In this document: positions 33,651 to 46,059 of the stretch, in pieces
Layout of the letters: the number at the start of each line of letters is the position of its first letter
Numbering within the stretch: the stretch's first letter is position 1
Source: Leifsonia sp. 466MF
GTDB taxonomy: Bacteria > Actinomycetota > Actinomycetes > Actinomycetales > Microbacteriaceae
Direction of reading: 5' to 3'
Assembly (NCBI RefSeq): GCF_900100265.1
Contig: NZ_LT629696.1
Location: 1,984,001-2,048,000, forward strand
Length of the DNA stretch: 64,000 nt
Position numbers and translations under genes: made by a program
Notes under the pieces: generated by a model
The model's input: only the letters and a program-made list of their open reading frames with translations
What the model was told of the DNA's origin: nothing
Databases searched by the model: none

Positions 33651-34571
33651 TCAGGCCGCGCCGAGCCGGGCGAGCCGTCGCCGTGCCGCCAGCTCCGCCT
33701 GCGGCTGCGGACCGAGCAGAGTGCGGGCCCCGGCGAGCACCGCGGAGGTCGCACCGTGGAGCGGAAGCACGCGCTCGGCCGCCGTGGTCGGCAGCCCGAG
33801 GAGGTCGCGGTGCCGCGGTTCGAGCGTGGACACGGCGGCACGGAACACGATGCGGTACGACGGTCGCAGCGTGCGGCGGAGCGGAGCCCGGCGGATGAAC
33901 CGCACGATCTCCTCGACCTCCGGACCACCGCGCAGCTCCCCCGCGTCGCTGACCGCGTCGATCTCGGCCCGCAACGCCGCTGCGGATCGCGGAGCATCCG
34001 GCACCCCCATGAGCTCCGCCGCCGTGGCCCACTCGGCCACGTAACCGTCCGCTCCGCCCGAGATGGGACCGCCCCAGTGCTCGTGCGCCGTCAGGAACGC
34101 GTCGGTGAAGGCGAGGTGCACCCAGCGGGCGAGGTCGGGGTCGTTGGCCGAGTACGGCCGCTCGACGCCGTGCCCGTCGACGTAGGTGCCGGAGACCCGG
34201 CGGTGCAGGGACCGCACCATCTCACTCCCCGCGACGGCCTGTCCCCGGCTGCCGAACGTGACGGTGTGGATCCATTGGATGGTCCCCGCAAGCCGGCCGA
34301 GCGGGTCCTCCCGGTAGCGGGAGAAGTCGCGCACTCCGGCCAGCGCGCCCGGGTGCAGGGCCTGAAGCAGAAGGGCGCGCACCCCGGCGACGAGCGTCGG
34401 CATGCCGCCGTGCACCGCCCAGGCAGCGCTGTCGGGACCGAAGAAGCCCTCGTCCTCGCCGTCCTCCAGCCGCAGGATCCAGGCCGGCACCTCATCCGAT
34501 CGCCCGGCCAGGGTCTCGATCAGACGTGAGCGGACAGGTGCGAGCACCCGTTCGACGGCGGCTCCGATCAT
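33651..34571 (-). CDS. DUF2236 / oxygenase MpaB family protein
   Basis: A 306-residue protein of DUF2236, a family related to haem-dependent MpaB and latex-clearing-protein oxygenases. Residues ~45-110 include AWAVHGGMPTLVAGVRALLLQALHPGAL, with His residues in ALHPG and in IQWIHTVTF that lie in the conserved pocket, and RWVHLAFTDAFLTAHEHWG. It is largely helical with no membrane segment. Co-directional with the YbaK and GNAT genes; substrate unknown. Confidence 0.85.
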   Translation of the reverse strand: MIGAAVERVLAPVRSRLIETLAGRSDEVPAWILRLEDGEDEGFFGPDSAAWAVHGGMPTLVAGVRALLLQALHPGALAGVRDFSRYREDPLGRLAGTIQWIHTVTFGSRGQAVAGSEMVRSLHRRVSGTYVDGHGVERPYSANDPDLARWVHLAFTDAFLTAHEHWGGPISGGADGYVAEWATAAELMGVPDAPRSAAALRAEIDAVSDAGELRGGPEVEEIVRFIRRAPLRRTLRPSYRIVFRAAVSTLEPRHRDLLGLPTTAAERVLPLHGATSAVLAGARTLLGPQPQAELAARRRLARLGAA

Positions 34572-34581
34572 GCGGCCACGC

Positions 34582-35136
34582 TCATCCCGGGATCTCGAGG
34601 CCCAGACCGTCGATGACCTGCGCGTCGGGCAGCTCCCCGAGCAGGCGGCCGGGGAGAAGGATCTTGGAGCGGCGGACGCCGGACCCGATGATCACCACGC
34701 CGTCGTCGATCACGCGCGCGTCGACGAGCACCGGCCAGCCGGCGGGAAGGCCGATCGGGGTGATCCCGCCGTACTCCATGCCGGTCAGCTCCACGGCGCG
34801 GTCCATCGGCAGGAAGGACGCCTTGCGCACGTCCAGGAAGCGCTTGACGGTGTTGTTGACATCCGCCCGGGTGGTCGACAGGACGACGCACGCGGCGATC
34901 CGCTCCACGCCCTCGCGCTTGCCCGCGACCACCACGCAGTTGGCGAGGTCGGCGGCATCCAGACCGAACTGATCGCGCGTCGCGGACGTGTCGGACACGT
35001 CGGGGTCGATCTCGACGATGCCCACCTCGTCCAGCCAGCCGAGCGCCTCGAGCGCTTCGAGGGTGGCCGGAGCGAGGAGGTCGGTGCGGGAGGAGGCCGG
35101 TGCGGAGGTCAGACCCCCGAGAGTGAAGACGCCCAT
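34582..35136 (-). CDS. YbaK/EbsC family aminoacyl-tRNA deacylase (ProX-like)
   Basis: A 184-residue YbaK-fold protein. The conserved substrate-loop regions are NCVVVAGKREGVERIAACVV, the GGITPIGLPAGWPV segment (family G-x-I-S-P-I-G), and SGVRRSKILLPG. These proteins hydrolyse mischarged tRNAs in trans. Start ATG 35136 is followed by MGVFTLGGL. A second YbaK member is at 49451. It is flanked by the GNAT gene after gatB, keeping with a translation-fidelity neighbourhood. Confidence 0.85.
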   Translation of the reverse strand: MGVFTLGGLTSAPASSRTDLLAPATLEALEALGWLDEVGIVEIDPDVSDTSATRDQFGLDAADLANCVVVAGKREGVERIAACVVLSTTRADVNNTVKRFLDVRKASFLPMDRAVELTGMEYGGITPIGLPAGWPVLVDARVIDDGVVIIGSGVRRSKILLPGRLLGELPDAQVIDGLGLEIPG

Positions 35137-35140
35137 GCGC

Positions 35141-35713
35141 CTACTCTGCACGCGTCGCCTGGGAGTCCGCAAACAGCTCCGGTGCCGGGGCCGCCGGGCC
35201 CAGACGCTTGTACATGATCGTCGTGCCGCCGAGCAGTCCGGACGGGCGGACGGCGAAGTCCGGGATGCTGCCGACCGCGCTCCAGCCCCACCGGCGGTAC
35301 AGCGTCTCCGCCAGGCTGCCGGTCTCCGTGTCGAGCACGAGGAGGGTCAGCCCGGTCTCCTGAGCGTGCCGTTCGAGCGCCGCCATCAACGCGGGAGCGA
35401 CACCGCGGCCTCGGGCGGCGGGATGCACCATGAGCTTGACGACCTCCCCGCGGTGAGGGCCGTTCGGCTTCGGGGAACGCAGTAGCGTGATCGTGCCGAC
35501 GGTGCGCCCGTCCGGCTCGCGGGCGACCCAGGTCGCGGCTCCCGCATCCGCGAACAGCGCGCGCCACCAGGCGGTCGCCTCCTCGGGCGACGGCGGTACG
35601 ATCCAGCCGACGCTCGCGCCGCCCTCCACCGTCTCGGCGAGCACGGCGGACAGTGCGGAGGCGTCGGCTTCCGCACTCTCCGCCGTCACCCGTTCGACGA
35701 GGATGCCGCCCAC
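35141..35713 (-). CDS. GNAT-family N-acetyltransferase
   Basis: A 190-residue acetyltransferase. Acetyl-CoA binding motif A is VVKLMVHPAARGRGVAPALM (Arg/Gly loop RGRGV), and motif B is TLLVLDTETGSLAETLYRRWGW. GTG 35713 lies 8 nt after the gatB stop and gives MGGILVERVTAES. It is probably translated with gatB. No substrate can be inferred. The exact end of gatB here may be off by one base in my reading. Confidence 0.85.
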   Translation of the reverse strand: MGGILVERVTAESAEADASALSAVLAETVEGGASVGWIVPPSPEEATAWWRALFADAGAATWVAREPDGRTVGTITLLRSPKPNGPHRGEVVKLMVHPAARGRGVAPALMAALERHAQETGLTLLVLDTETGSLAETLYRRWGWSAVGSIPDFAVRPSGLLGGTTIMYKRLGPAAPAPELFADSQATRAE

Positions 35714-35721
35714 GGGCCTGG

Positions 35722-37242
35722 CTACTCCGTTGCGCTCGCGCGCTCGAGCACCAGCTCGCGCACGCGTGCCGCGTCCGCCTGGCCGCGCATGGCCTTCATG
35801 ACGGCGCCGATGACGGCTCCGGCGGCCTGCACCTTGCCGTCGCGGATCTTCGCGAGCACATCCGGCTGCGACGCCAGCGCCTCGTCGATGGCCGCGATCA
35901 GCGCGCCGTCGTCGGAGACCACCGCGAGGCCGCGGGCATCGACGACCTCCTGGGGCCGTCCCTCCCCCGCGATGACGCCCTCGAGCACCTGGCGAGCCAG
36001 GCGGTCGGTGAGCGTCCCCGCCTCGATCAGTGCGGCAAGTTCGGCGACGTTCTGCGGGCTGACCAGCGTTCCCGCCGGAACGTTCTGCGCGTTCGCGAGG
36101 CGGGCGATCTCGCCCGTCCACCACTTGCGGGCGGCGGCGGGGTCGGCGCCGGCGGCGATCGTGGCCTCGACCTCGTCCAGAAGGTCGGCGTTGGCGACGT
36201 CCTGGAACTCGAGAGCCGTGAAGCCCCACTCGGCGGTCAGGCGCTTGCGGCGCAGCGACGGCTGCTCAGGGAGCGTGCCACGGAGCTCGTCGATCCACTC
36301 GCGGGCCGGGGCGACCGGCACGAGGTCGGGCTCCGGGAAGTAGCGGTAGTCGTCGGCGTCCGACTTGGGGCGGCCGGCGCTCGTCGTGCCGGAGTCCTCG
36401 TGCCAGTGGCGCGTCTCCTGCACGATGGTGCCGCCCGCCTCGAGGATCGCGGCCTGGCGCTGGATCTCGTAGCGGACCGCCCGCTCGATGGAGCGCAACG
36501 AGTTCACGTTCTTCGTCTCGGTGCGCGTGCCGAGCTCGGTCGACCCACGGCGGCGGAGGGAGACGTTGGCGTCGCAGCGCACGTTCCCCTCCTCCATGCG
36601 GGCGTTCGAGACGCCGAGCGCCTTCACGATGTCGCGGATGGCGCGCACATACGTGCGCCCGACCTCCGGCGCGTCCGCCTCGGCGCCCTCGATGATCTTG
36701 GTGACGATCTCGACCAGCGGCACACCGCCGCGGTTGAAGTCGACCAGCGAGTAGTCGGCGCCCTGGATGCGGCCGGTGGCGCCGCCGACGTGGGTCAGCT
36801 TGCCCGCGTCCTCCTCCATGTGCGCGCGCTCGATCTCGATCGTCAGCTCGCGGCCGTTCTCCAGCTCGATGGTGATCGACCCGTCGTGCGCGATCGGCTC
36901 GTCGTACTGCGAGGTCTGGAAGTTCTTGGCCAGGTCCGGGTAGAAGTAGTTCTTCCGCGCGAACCGGCTCGACTCGGCGATGTCGCAGCCGAGGGCGAGG
37001 CCGAGCCGGATGCTCGACTCGATGGCCTTCTCGTTCACCTGCGGCATGCCGCCCGGGAGCCCGAGGCAGGTCGGGCAGGTGTTCGTGTTGGCGCCAGAAC
37101 CGAACTCGTTGGCGCAGCCGCAGAACATCTTGGTCTTGGTGTTCAGCTCGACGTGGACCTCGAAGCCGAGAACGGGCTCGAACAGTTCGAGCGCCTTCTC
37201 GTAGTCCATCAGCTCTGCTGTGTGGGCAGTGGCGTTCGCCAT
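35722..37242 (-). CDS. gatB: Asp-tRNA(Asn)/Glu-tRNA(Gln) amidotransferase subunit B
   Basis: A 506-residue GatB. The cradle starts at [20 protein letters not shown], followed by CGCANEFG and [12 protein letters not shown], which form the zinc-binding Cys set. The C-terminal helical YqeY-like domain ends in the tail region ([16 protein letters not shown]). It phosphorylates Glu-tRNA(Gln)/Asp-tRNA(Asn) and receives ammonia from GatA. The start ATG 37242 overlaps the gatA stop by one base (TGATG). Confidence 0.96.
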   Translation of the reverse strand: MANATAHTAELMDYEKALELFEPVLGFEVHVELNTKTKMFCGCANEFGSGANTNTCPTCLGLPGGMPQVNEKAIESSIRLGLALGCDIAESSRFARKNYFYPDLAKNFQTSQYDEPIAHDGSITIELENGRELTIEIERAHMEEDAGKLTHVGGATGRIQGADYSLVDFNRGGVPLVEIVTKIIEGAEADAPEVGRTYVRAIRDIVKALGVSNARMEEGNVRCDANVSLRRRGSTELGTRTETKNVNSLRSIERAVRYEIQRQAAILEAGGTIVQETRHWHEDSGTTSAGRPKSDADDYRYFPEPDLVPVAPAREWIDELRGTLPEQPSLRRKRLTAEWGFTALEFQDVANADLLDEVEATIAAGADPAAARKWWTGEIARLANAQNVPAGTLVSPQNVAELAALIEAGTLTDRLARQVLEGVIAGEGRPQEVVDARGLAVVSDDGALIAAIDEALASQPDVLAKIRDGKVQAAGAVIGAVMKAMRGQADAARVRELVLERASATE

Positions 37243-38789
37243 CAGACGGCTCCCTCTTCGCTCGCGAACATCTCGGTGGCGCTCAGATCCGGCGCCTGGC
37301 TGAGCAGTGTGCCGCCCCACTTCTGCTCGAGCAGCTGCTCGAGCGCCGCCCCGAACGTGTAGAGGCGGGCATCCGCACGGGCGGGCGCCATCAGCTGCAT
37401 GCCGACCGGCAGCCCGTCCTCCGGTGCGAGGCCGATCGGCAGGCCCATGCCCGGAACGCCGGCGAGGTTCGCCGGGATGGTGGTGATGTCGTTCAGGTAC
37501 ATCGCCATCGGGTCGTCGATCTTCTCGCCCAGCTTGAAGGCGGTGGTCGGCGCGCTCGGGCTGACCAGCACATCCACCTTCTCGAACGCGGCGGAGAAGT
37601 CGCGCTGGATGAGCGTGCGCACCTTCTGCGCACTGCCGTAGTAGGCGTCGTAGTAGCCGGCGCTCAGGGCGTAGGTGCCCAGGATGATGCGCCGCTTGAC
37701 CTCCGGGCCGAAGCCGGCGTCGCGGGTCGCCGCCATCACGCGCTCGACGGTCACCGGCGGGTCGGCCGGGTTGACGCGCAGACCGAAGCGCACCGAGTCG
37801 AAGCGCGCCAGGTTGCTCGAGGCCTCCGCCGGGAGGATCAGGTAGTACGCCGAGACCGCGTACTCGAAGCTCGGAGCGCTGACCTCGACGATCTCGGCCC
37901 CGGCGGACTCGAGCAGAGCGAGCGCCTCGTCGAAGCGCTGCTTGACGCCCGACTGGAAACCGTCGCCGGCGATCTCGCGGATGACGCCGACACGGACGCC
38001 CTTCAGCGCCCCGTCCCGGTGTCCGGCGCGGGCGGCATCGGCCATCGACGGCCAGGTGTCGGCCAGCGAGGTGGAGTCGAGCGGGTCGTGACCGGCGATC
38101 ACGTCGTGCAGTAGGCCGGCGTCGAGCACGCTGCGGGACACGGGGCCTACCTGATCGAGCGAGCTCGCCAGGGCGATCGCGCCGTATCGGCTGACGCCGC
38201 CGTACGTCGGCTTCACGCCGACCGAGCCGGTCACCGCGGCGGGCTGGCGGATCGAGCCGCCGGTGTCGGAGCCGAGCGCGAGCGGGGCCTCGAAGGCGGA
38301 GACGGCCGCGGCCGAGCCTCCACCCGATCCACCGGGGATGCGCTCCAGGTCCCACGGGTTGCGGGTCGGGCCGTACGCCGAGTGCTCCGTCGAGGAGCCC
38401 ATGGCGAACTCGTCCATGTTCGTCTTGCCGAGCGGCACGAGGTCGGCCTCACGCAGCCGCCGGACGACGGTGGCGTCGTAGGGCGGGATCCAGCCCTCGA
38501 GGATCTTCGAGCCGGAGGTCGACGGCATGTCCTCCGTCGCCAGGACGTCCTTGATCGCGATCGGCACACCGGCGAGCGGGCCGAGCGGGTCGCCCGCCGC
38601 GCGGCGGCCGTCGATCTCGGCAGCCGTGCGGATCGCCTTCTCGCCGGCGACGTGCAGGAACGCGTGCACGTCCGCGTCGACGGACTCGATGCGGTCGAGG
38701 TGGGCGCGGACGGCCTCGACGGAGGAGACCTCGCCCGCGGCGAGCTTCTCGGCGAGGGCGGAGGCGGAGAGCCTGATCAGGTCGGTCAT
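37242..38789 (-). CDS. gatA: Asp-tRNA(Asn)/Glu-tRNA(Gln) amidotransferase subunit A
   Basis: A 515-residue amidase-signature glutaminase. The Ser-cisSer-Lys triad regions are [12 protein letters not shown] (Lys), [14 protein letters not shown] (cis-Ser) and [13 protein letters not shown] (nucleophilic Ser). It releases ammonia for GatB. It lies between gatC (6 bp upstream) and gatB (1-nt overlap). Confidence 0.96.
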   Translation of the reverse strand: MTDLIRLSASALAEKLAAGEVSSVEAVRAHLDRIESVDADVHAFLHVAGEKAIRTAAEIDGRRAAGDPLGPLAGVPIAIKDVLATEDMPSTSGSKILEGWIPPYDATVVRRLREADLVPLGKTNMDEFAMGSSTEHSAYGPTRNPWDLERIPGGSGGGSAAAVSAFEAPLALGSDTGGSIRQPAAVTGSVGVKPTYGGVSRYGAIALASSLDQVGPVSRSVLDAGLLHDVIAGHDPLDSTSLADTWPSMADAARAGHRDGALKGVRVGVIREIAGDGFQSGVKQRFDEALALLESAGAEIVEVSAPSFEYAVSAYYLILPAEASSNLARFDSVRFGLRVNPADPPVTVERVMAATRDAGFGPEVKRRIILGTYALSAGYYDAYYGSAQKVRTLIQRDFSAAFEKVDVLVSPSAPTTAFKLGEKIDDPMAMYLNDITTIPANLAGVPGMGLPIGLAPEDGLPVGMQLMAPARADARLYTFGAALEQLLEQKWGGTLLSQAPDLSATEMFASEEGAV

Positions 38790-38795
38790 GTCGTC

Positions 38796-39107
38796 CTACT
38801 CCTCGTCCAGGATGGTGGGCACCTTGAAGCGGTCGCCCTCGCGCTCGGGAGCACCGGACAGCGCCTGCTCAACGGTCAGCGACGGCCGGACCTCGTCCTT
38901 CCGGAACACATTGGTGAGCGGGAGCGGGTGGCTGGTCGCCGGGACGTCGGGCCCGGCCACCTCCTGGACCTTCGCGACGGACTCGACGATTTGGCCGAGC
39001 TCCTTCGTGAGGCTCTCGAGCTCTTCCGGGCTGAGGTCGATCCTGGCGAGGTTCGCCAGGTGCGCGACCTGCTCTGCGCTGATCTCGCTTGCGCTGGTTT
39101 CAGACAA
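38796..39107 (-). CDS. gatC: Asp-tRNA(Asn)/Glu-tRNA(Gln) amidotransferase subunit C
   Basis: A 103-residue GatC, the belt subunit stabilising GatA-GatB. QVAHLANLARIDLSPEELES is the signature helix and GPDVPATSHPLPLTNVFRKD the linker. The start TTG 39107 after CGGAGACGCACC (GGAGA six bases upstream) matches the family; no ATG or GTG is available nearby. It opens the gatC-gatA-gatB operon. Confidence 0.93.
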   Translation of the reverse strand: MSETSASEISAEQVAHLANLARIDLSPEELESLTKELGQIVESVAKVQEVAGPDVPATSHPLPLTNVFRKDEVRPSLTVEQALSGAPEREGDRFKVPTILDEE

Positions 39108-39172
39108 GGTGCGTCTCCGTGGATTCGGTGTTGGGGTGACGGGAGCTCGCGTCGCGGCCCGCCCTATCGATT

Positions 39173-40939
39173 CTAGGGCGCGCCGAACAGCCCGCGCCCC
39201 AGCCCGTTGACCGCTTGGTACGCCTCCTTGTAGGTCCGCGGCACCGCCGCGCCCGGCGCGCCGTAGCGTGCCATCAGCAGACCGACGAGGCCGATGCCCG
39301 GCGGGCTGAGCGGACGGTCCTCGTCCTCCGGCGCCGGTGCGTCGGACTCCGGGTTCGCCGGGAGGTACTGGGGATGCGTGTCCGGCCAGGTGCCCGGCTG
39401 CCGCGGGGTCGTGCGGTTGATCGCGTTGTCGATCGTCCTGGCGCCGCGGTCGCGCTCGGTGAGGTGCCTCATCCCGAACTTCTTGCACAGTGTCGCGACG
39501 ACCGCCGAGTGGTGCATCTCCTCGTGGATGATCGTGTTGCGCGCCGTGTACGCCGAGATCGCGATGGCGGGCACACGCACGCCGAGACGGTCGAAGCCGA
39601 AGCCGTTCTCGCCCGGGCCGCTGTCGTCCGGCGGAGTCGCCGGACCCGGCGGGACGTGGTCGTAGGTGCCGCCGTGCTCGTCGAACGTCACCAGCAGCAG
39701 GGTGTTGAGCGCGTTGGAACCCTTCGCGCTGCGCGCGGAGCGGATGGCCGAATAGACCTTGTGCAGCAACAGGTCGCCTGCGCGCACGTCGGAGATCGCG
39801 CCTCCGACGACGACCTCGCCGGCCACGTCCTCCCCCGTCATCGGGCCGCCCGGGGGATGCATGTCGTTGTGGTCGTAGAGCAGCCGCGGTTCGACGAAGG
39901 CGTAGTCCGGCAGGGTTCCCTCGGCCGCATCCGCGTAGAACTGCGACATCGTGCGGAAGTGCGTCTTCCAGTAGGGCTCCAGTGCGGGGGCGTGGATGAA
40001 TCCGGTCAGGGAGATCAGCTGCCGGTCGTCGAAGTAGACCCGCCAGCTCCGCCCCGCCTCCTCCAGCCGGTTGAAGATGGTCGGCGCGTCGTTCTTCGGG
40101 TCGAACCACTTGCGCAGCCCCTCGGCGCCGCCGTTGTCGACGTACCCGTGCGAGGTGGACGCGTTGAAGAACGACCGGTTGCAGAACGTCTGCGAGGGCA
40201 CGGCGCAGTGCCAGTCGTCGTAGACCGCGAATTGGCGCGCCAGGGTCGAGAAGACCGGGAGCATGTCGGGCGAGAAACCGCCCATCACGCGACGGTAGTC
40301 GTCCACCGCCGGTTCGCGGCCGGTGTCCTTGCGGAGCACGCCCATGTAATCGCGCACGAAGCCGCGCATGGCCGGGCGCGCTCCCGGAGGCGGTGCGTTG
40401 TAGGGCGGCTGCATCTCGCGCAGGCGCGCATCGGCGTTCGACGGCGGGTCGACGATGTCGTAGAGCTGCGTGTTGACGTGCGGGTAGACCTCGCCGGGGT
40501 CGGGCGACGGCTGGCGCATCACGAAGTCGGTGGTGCCCTGGTAGATGTGCGCGGGGATGTCGGGCCCGCCCGCCGGGTCCGGGTTGCTGTAGTCGCCGAA
40601 CGCCAGCCCCTCGAACCGCTTGCCCTTCGGCAGGGTCTCGTCGTCGTAGAGATGGCCGAGCAGGTTGTCGAAGGAGCGGTTCTCGTACATCAGCACGACC
40701 AGGTGGTCGAACCCCGGCCCGTCGCCGCGCGGAGGAAGCGGCGGGTACTCCTCGCCCGACTCGTCCGCGGTCGGAGAGGTGCGGCCCGCTGCCGCGCCGA
40801 GACTCGCGCCCGCCGCACCGCCGGCCGCGCCGCCCGCGACCGCACCGGCGGCCACCAGGCCGGCGCCCTTCAGGAAGGCGCGGCGGCTCGATCCCCGCTG
40901 TGTGGGGGAAGGGTCGTCGTCCGGTCGCATCCCATCCAT
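39173..40939 (-). CDS. Tat-exported phospholipase C/acid phosphatase-like phosphoesterase
   Basis: A 588-residue alkaline-phosphatase-superfamily enzyme. The Tat signal RRAFLKGAG lies in residues ~15-45, with a following Ala/Gly hydrophobic stretch. MYENRSFDNLLGHL is the phospholipase-C/AcpA catalytic N-terminal motif, and TFDEHGGTYDHVPPG the C-terminal metal-binding motif. It would act outside the cell on phospholipids or phosphoesters. I use ATG 40939 after GGAGCACATA; a TTG seven codons upstream is possible. It separates gatC from ligA, together with the DUF1023 gene. Confidence 0.92.
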   Translation of the reverse strand: MDGMRPDDDPSPTQRGSSRRAFLKGAGLVAAGAVAGGAAGGAAGASLGAAAGRTSPTADESGEEYPPLPPRGDGPGFDHLVVLMYENRSFDNLLGHLYDDETLPKGKRFEGLAFGDYSNPDPAGGPDIPAHIYQGTTDFVMRQPSPDPGEVYPHVNTQLYDIVDPPSNADARLREMQPPYNAPPPGARPAMRGFVRDYMGVLRKDTGREPAVDDYRRVMGGFSPDMLPVFSTLARQFAVYDDWHCAVPSQTFCNRSFFNASTSHGYVDNGGAEGLRKWFDPKNDAPTIFNRLEEAGRSWRVYFDDRQLISLTGFIHAPALEPYWKTHFRTMSQFYADAAEGTLPDYAFVEPRLLYDHNDMHPPGGPMTGEDVAGEVVVGGAISDVRAGDLLLHKVYSAIRSARSAKGSNALNTLLLVTFDEHGGTYDHVPPGPATPPDDSGPGENGFGFDRLGVRVPAIAISAYTARNTIIHEEMHHSAVVATLCKKFGMRHLTERDRGARTIDNAINRTTPRQPGTWPDTHPQYLPANPESDAPAPEDEDRPLSPPGIGLVGLLMARYGAPGAAVPRTYKEAYQAVNGLGRGLFGAP

Positions 40940-40983
40940 TATGTGCTCCGCCGCCGACAACGGGGCGGAGGCTCAGGATGCGG

Positions 40984-42351
40984 TCAGCGCGAGGAGGCCG
41001 CGACGGCCTTCGGGTCCGAGGCGCCCGACGTCGTCCCGCTGATCACCAGGTCGCCGCGGTCGATGCCGATCATGGACAGGTTGCGCATGCACTCGGTCCC
41101 CGCGGTGAAGTACTCGTTGTGACCGGTCGACCCGGCCAGCGACGCATGCGTCAGCGGGTCGACGGCGCCGCCCACCCCCATCGGCTTCGCGCCGTACCCC
41201 GGCGAGCCGGGGTCACTGCCGAAGAAGGCGCTGTTGACGATCGGATCCATCGGGGCCTCGCCGACGAAGACGTTCCCGTTGCTCACCGCGAGTCCGGCGA
41301 CCGACTGCGCGGCACTCCCCGGCGATCCCATCAGCGCCAGCGCATCCACCGTGACGGTGTGCCGTTCGAGCGCCATCAGGGCGGCCGTGGAGCCGTAGGA
41401 GTGGGCGAAGACGCTCAGGTACGGCTGGTCGGCGCCGCGGAGCGCCCGGATGCCCTCGAGCGTGCGCTCCAGGCTGTCGGCGCCCTGCTCCGCCAAGGCG
41501 GTCCCGCCGATGTTGGTGAGCACGGGCGTCTGGTAGCCGATCCACGCGACGACGGCGACGCCCGGCGCTCCCCCGTTGCCGCGCGGACCGAGGACGCGGC
41601 GCAGGAACCCGGTCTGCAGGTCGTACTGCTCCTGGGCGACCTTCGCCCACGACTCGATCTGCTCGCCGACGGACATGTACATGCCGGGCACCAGCACGCT
41701 CACGTACTTCGCCGTGCGGATATCGCCGACGACGATCGCGGCCTTCGCGTCGGCCGACGGGTCGAGGGTCACCAACGTCCGCTTGACCCCGTCGTGCTTC
41801 GAGAGCGCGGTCGAGACGTTGTGCAGGGTGTCGAGCTGGCGCTGCAGGGCCACACGCTCCGCGCGCCCGTGCTCCGTCTTGAGAGTCTTGGTGATGCTCG
41901 CCATCGTCTGCTTGAGGTCGACGGTGTTCGCGCGACCCCGGACGTCGTACGGGACGCCCTCGAGGTTGCCGATGACGTGCGGTGCGGCCTCGATCAGCGC
42001 CTTCTGCTTGTCGGGGTCGATCAGGTTCCAGAGGCGGCTCACATCCACCGCCGCCGGGGCGTCGAGGAGGAGCGCGTCGAGCTTCGCGCGGTTGGCGTCC
42101 AGGAAGGACGGCAGAGCCGAGGCGTCCACGCTGGCGATGGCGCCGAGGAATGCGGTCGACGCGGAGCGGGCCGCAGGGCCGGCGGGGACGTCGGAGACGG
42201 GGCCGGAAGCGGAGGTGTTCAGGGCCGGGACGGACGCGTACGAGACCGCCGAGATGGGTGCCGTCGGGGTGTCTGCGGGCAGCACGGAAACCCCAGTCAG
42301 TCCGGAGACCGCCGAGGTAACAGTGAGAACAGCTGCAAAGCCGACCAGCAC
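40984..42351 (-). CDS. DUF1023 family alpha/beta hydrolase
   Basis: A 455-residue secreted or membrane-anchored hydrolase. Residues ~1-25 are a hydrophobic signal or anchor. An Ala-rich, disordered and helical region (30-230) precedes the alpha/beta hydrolase core with AHSYGSTAAL (nucleophilic Ser) and the family Asp/His in NEYFTAGTECM. Start GTG 42351 follows CGGACGGA. It lies between ligA and the phospholipase C-like gene. DUF1023 enzymes act on unknown esters or amides. Confidence 0.85.
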   Translation of the reverse strand: MLVGFAAVLTVTSAVSGLTGVSVLPADTPTAPISAVSYASVPALNTSASGPVSDVPAGPAARSASTAFLGAIASVDASALPSFLDANRAKLDALLLDAPAAVDVSRLWNLIDPDKQKALIEAAPHVIGNLEGVPYDVRGRANTVDLKQTMASITKTLKTEHGRAERVALQRQLDTLHNVSTALSKHDGVKRTLVTLDPSADAKAAIVVGDIRTAKYVSVLVPGMYMSVGEQIESWAKVAQEQYDLQTGFLRRVLGPRGNGGAPGVAVVAWIGYQTPVLTNIGGTALAEQGADSLERTLEGIRALRGADQPYLSVFAHSYGSTAALMALERHTVTVDALALMGSPGSAAQSVAGLAVSNGNVFVGEAPMDPIVNSAFFGSDPGSPGYGAKPMGVGGAVDPLTHASLAGSTGHNEYFTAGTECMRNLSMIGIDRGDLVISGTTSGASDPKAVAASSR

Positions 42352-42464
42352 TCCGTCCGGGTCCCTCCGAGAGCGAGCGAGCTAAGCCCTTTTGCGTGTG
42401 CGTCCGGGGGGAGCGCACATATTGACTCTACCCATGAACGGGTGGCCGACGGCGAGCCGTTCTA

Positions 42465-42480
42465 CCCCCGATTCAGGGGG
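42465..42480 (-). terminator. Possible hairpin between ligA and the DUF1023 gene
   Basis: CCCCC (42465-42469) and GGGGG (42476-42480) pair around GATTCA. It lies 40 bp beyond the ligA stop on the minus strand and could terminate ligA; no long U-tract follows. A second mini-dyad ACCC-ATGAAC-GGGT lies at 42430-42443, and TAGAGT (minus strand, 42430-42425) may be the -10 of the DUF1023 gene. Confidence 0.4.
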
Positions 42481-42520
42481 AGAATTTCTCTCCTGTCCGC
42501 GAGAAGGAGGACCGAAAACG

Positions 42521-44788
<2,268 letters not shown>

Positions 44789-44845
44789 TTATTCGCGACC
44801 CCCGACGCCGCGGCCTCCGCCCTCCGTCTCCCCCCGCGGCTTCCG

Positions 44846-44919
44846 CCCACCGTCGAGTCCGCAAACTTTGCACGCGAAACGCCGTCGCAGCGTGCAAAGT
44901 TCGCGGACTCGACGGCGGG
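44846..44919. repeat. Intergenic hairpin (palindrome family, copy 3)
   Basis: Arms 44846-44875 and 44890-44919 pair with two mismatches around a 14-nt loop. The arm reads CCCACCGTCGAGTCCGCAAA, then CTTTGCACGC; it is nearly the same as copy 1. It lies 8 nt after the mnmA stop and upstream of ligA, both leftward, so it may be the mnmA terminator. Confidence 0.85.
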
Positions 44920-44927
44920 GCGGAGGG

Positions 44928-46028
44928 TCAGGCGGGGACGGCGGAGACGGTGCGGTCGATCGTGGTCTGGCCGAGGACGCGGGTGCCGACGTAGACGACG
45001 GCGGTCTGGCCGGGGGCGACGCCGTTCAGGGGCACATCCGGGCGGATGAGGAGCTCGCCGCCGGTGACGGACGCGACGGCGGGCACCGGGTCGGCGTGCG
45101 CGCGGATCTGCACCTCGCAGGCGAACGGCGTGGACGGGTCCGCTGGCGGCATCCCGGCCCAGGTGAAGCGAGAGCCGGCGATCTCGGCGATGTCGAGCGC
45201 CTCGCGCGGGCCGACGACGACCGTGTTCTCCTTCGGCCGCACCTCCAGGACGAACCGCGGGCGGCCGTCCGGAGACGGGTAGCCGACGTTGAGGCCCTTC
45301 CGCTGACCGACCGTGTAGGCGTGCGCACCCTCGTGCGTGCCGAGCCGGTTGCCCTCACGGTCGACGATGTCGCCCGTCGCGGTGCCGACGCGCTCGGCCA
45401 GCCAGCCGCGGGTGTCGCCGTCGGGGATGAAGCAGATGTCGTGCGAGTCCGGCTTGTTCGCGACGCTCAGGCCGCGCGCGGCGGCCTCCGCCCGCACCTC
45501 CGCCTTCGACGGAGTCGCGCCGAGGGGGAACATCGCGTGCGCCAACTGCTCGGCGGTCAGCACGCCGAGCACGTACGACTGGTCCTTCGCCCACGCGCTC
45601 GCTCGGTGCAGCTCGCGGTTGCCGTCCTCGTCGGTGACGATGGCCGCGTAATGGCCGGTGCAGACCGCGTCGAAGCCGAGGTCGAGCGCCTTCTCGAGGA
45701 GCGCCGCGAACTTGATGCGCTCGTTGCAGCGCATGCACGGGTTGGGCGTCCGGCCCGCCGAGTACTCCGCGATGAAGTCGTCGACCACGTCGAGCTTGAA
45801 GCGCTCGGAGAAGTCCCAGACGTAGTACGGGATGCCGATGATGTTCGCGGCGCGCTGCGCATCCATCGAGTCCTCGATCGTGCAGCAGCCGCGGCTCCCG
45901 GTGCGCAGCGTCCCGGGCATCCGGCTCAGCGCCAGGTGCACTCCGACCACGTCATGCCCCGCTTCGACGGCCCGCGCCGCCGCCACTGCGGAGTCGACAC
46001 CACCGCTCATCGCCGCCAGAACTTTCAC
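44928..46028 (-). CDS. mnmA: tRNA-specific 2-thiouridylase
   Basis: A 366-residue enzyme that thiolates U34 of tRNA-Lys, -Glu and -Gln using sulfur from a cysteine desulfurase. The PP-loop is [13 protein letters not shown], the catalytic Cys is in MRCNERIKF (with CMR), and DICFIPDGD and the C-terminal beta-barrel are typical. GTG 46028 has TAGAAT (46040-46035) 6 nt upstream, so it is leaderless. The neighbouring cysteine desulfurase gene is a plausible sulfur donor. Confidence 0.96.
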   Translation of the reverse strand: MKVLAAMSGGVDSAVAAARAVEAGHDVVGVHLALSRMPGTLRTGSRGCCTIEDSMDAQRAANIIGIPYYVWDFSERFKLDVVDDFIAEYSAGRTPNPCMRCNERIKFAALLEKALDLGFDAVCTGHYAAIVTDEDGNRELHRASAWAKDQSYVLGVLTAEQLAHAMFPLGATPSKAEVRAEAAARGLSVANKPDSHDICFIPDGDTRGWLAERVGTATGDIVDREGNRLGTHEGAHAYTVGQRKGLNVGYPSPDGRPRFVLEVRPKENTVVVGPREALDIAEIAGSRFTWAGMPPADPSTPFACEVQIRAHADPVPAVASVTGGELLIRPDVPLNGVAPGQTAVVYVGTRVLGQTTIDRTVSAVPA

Positions 46029-46059
46029 CCGCCGATTCTACCCGCCGCCCACCACGCGA

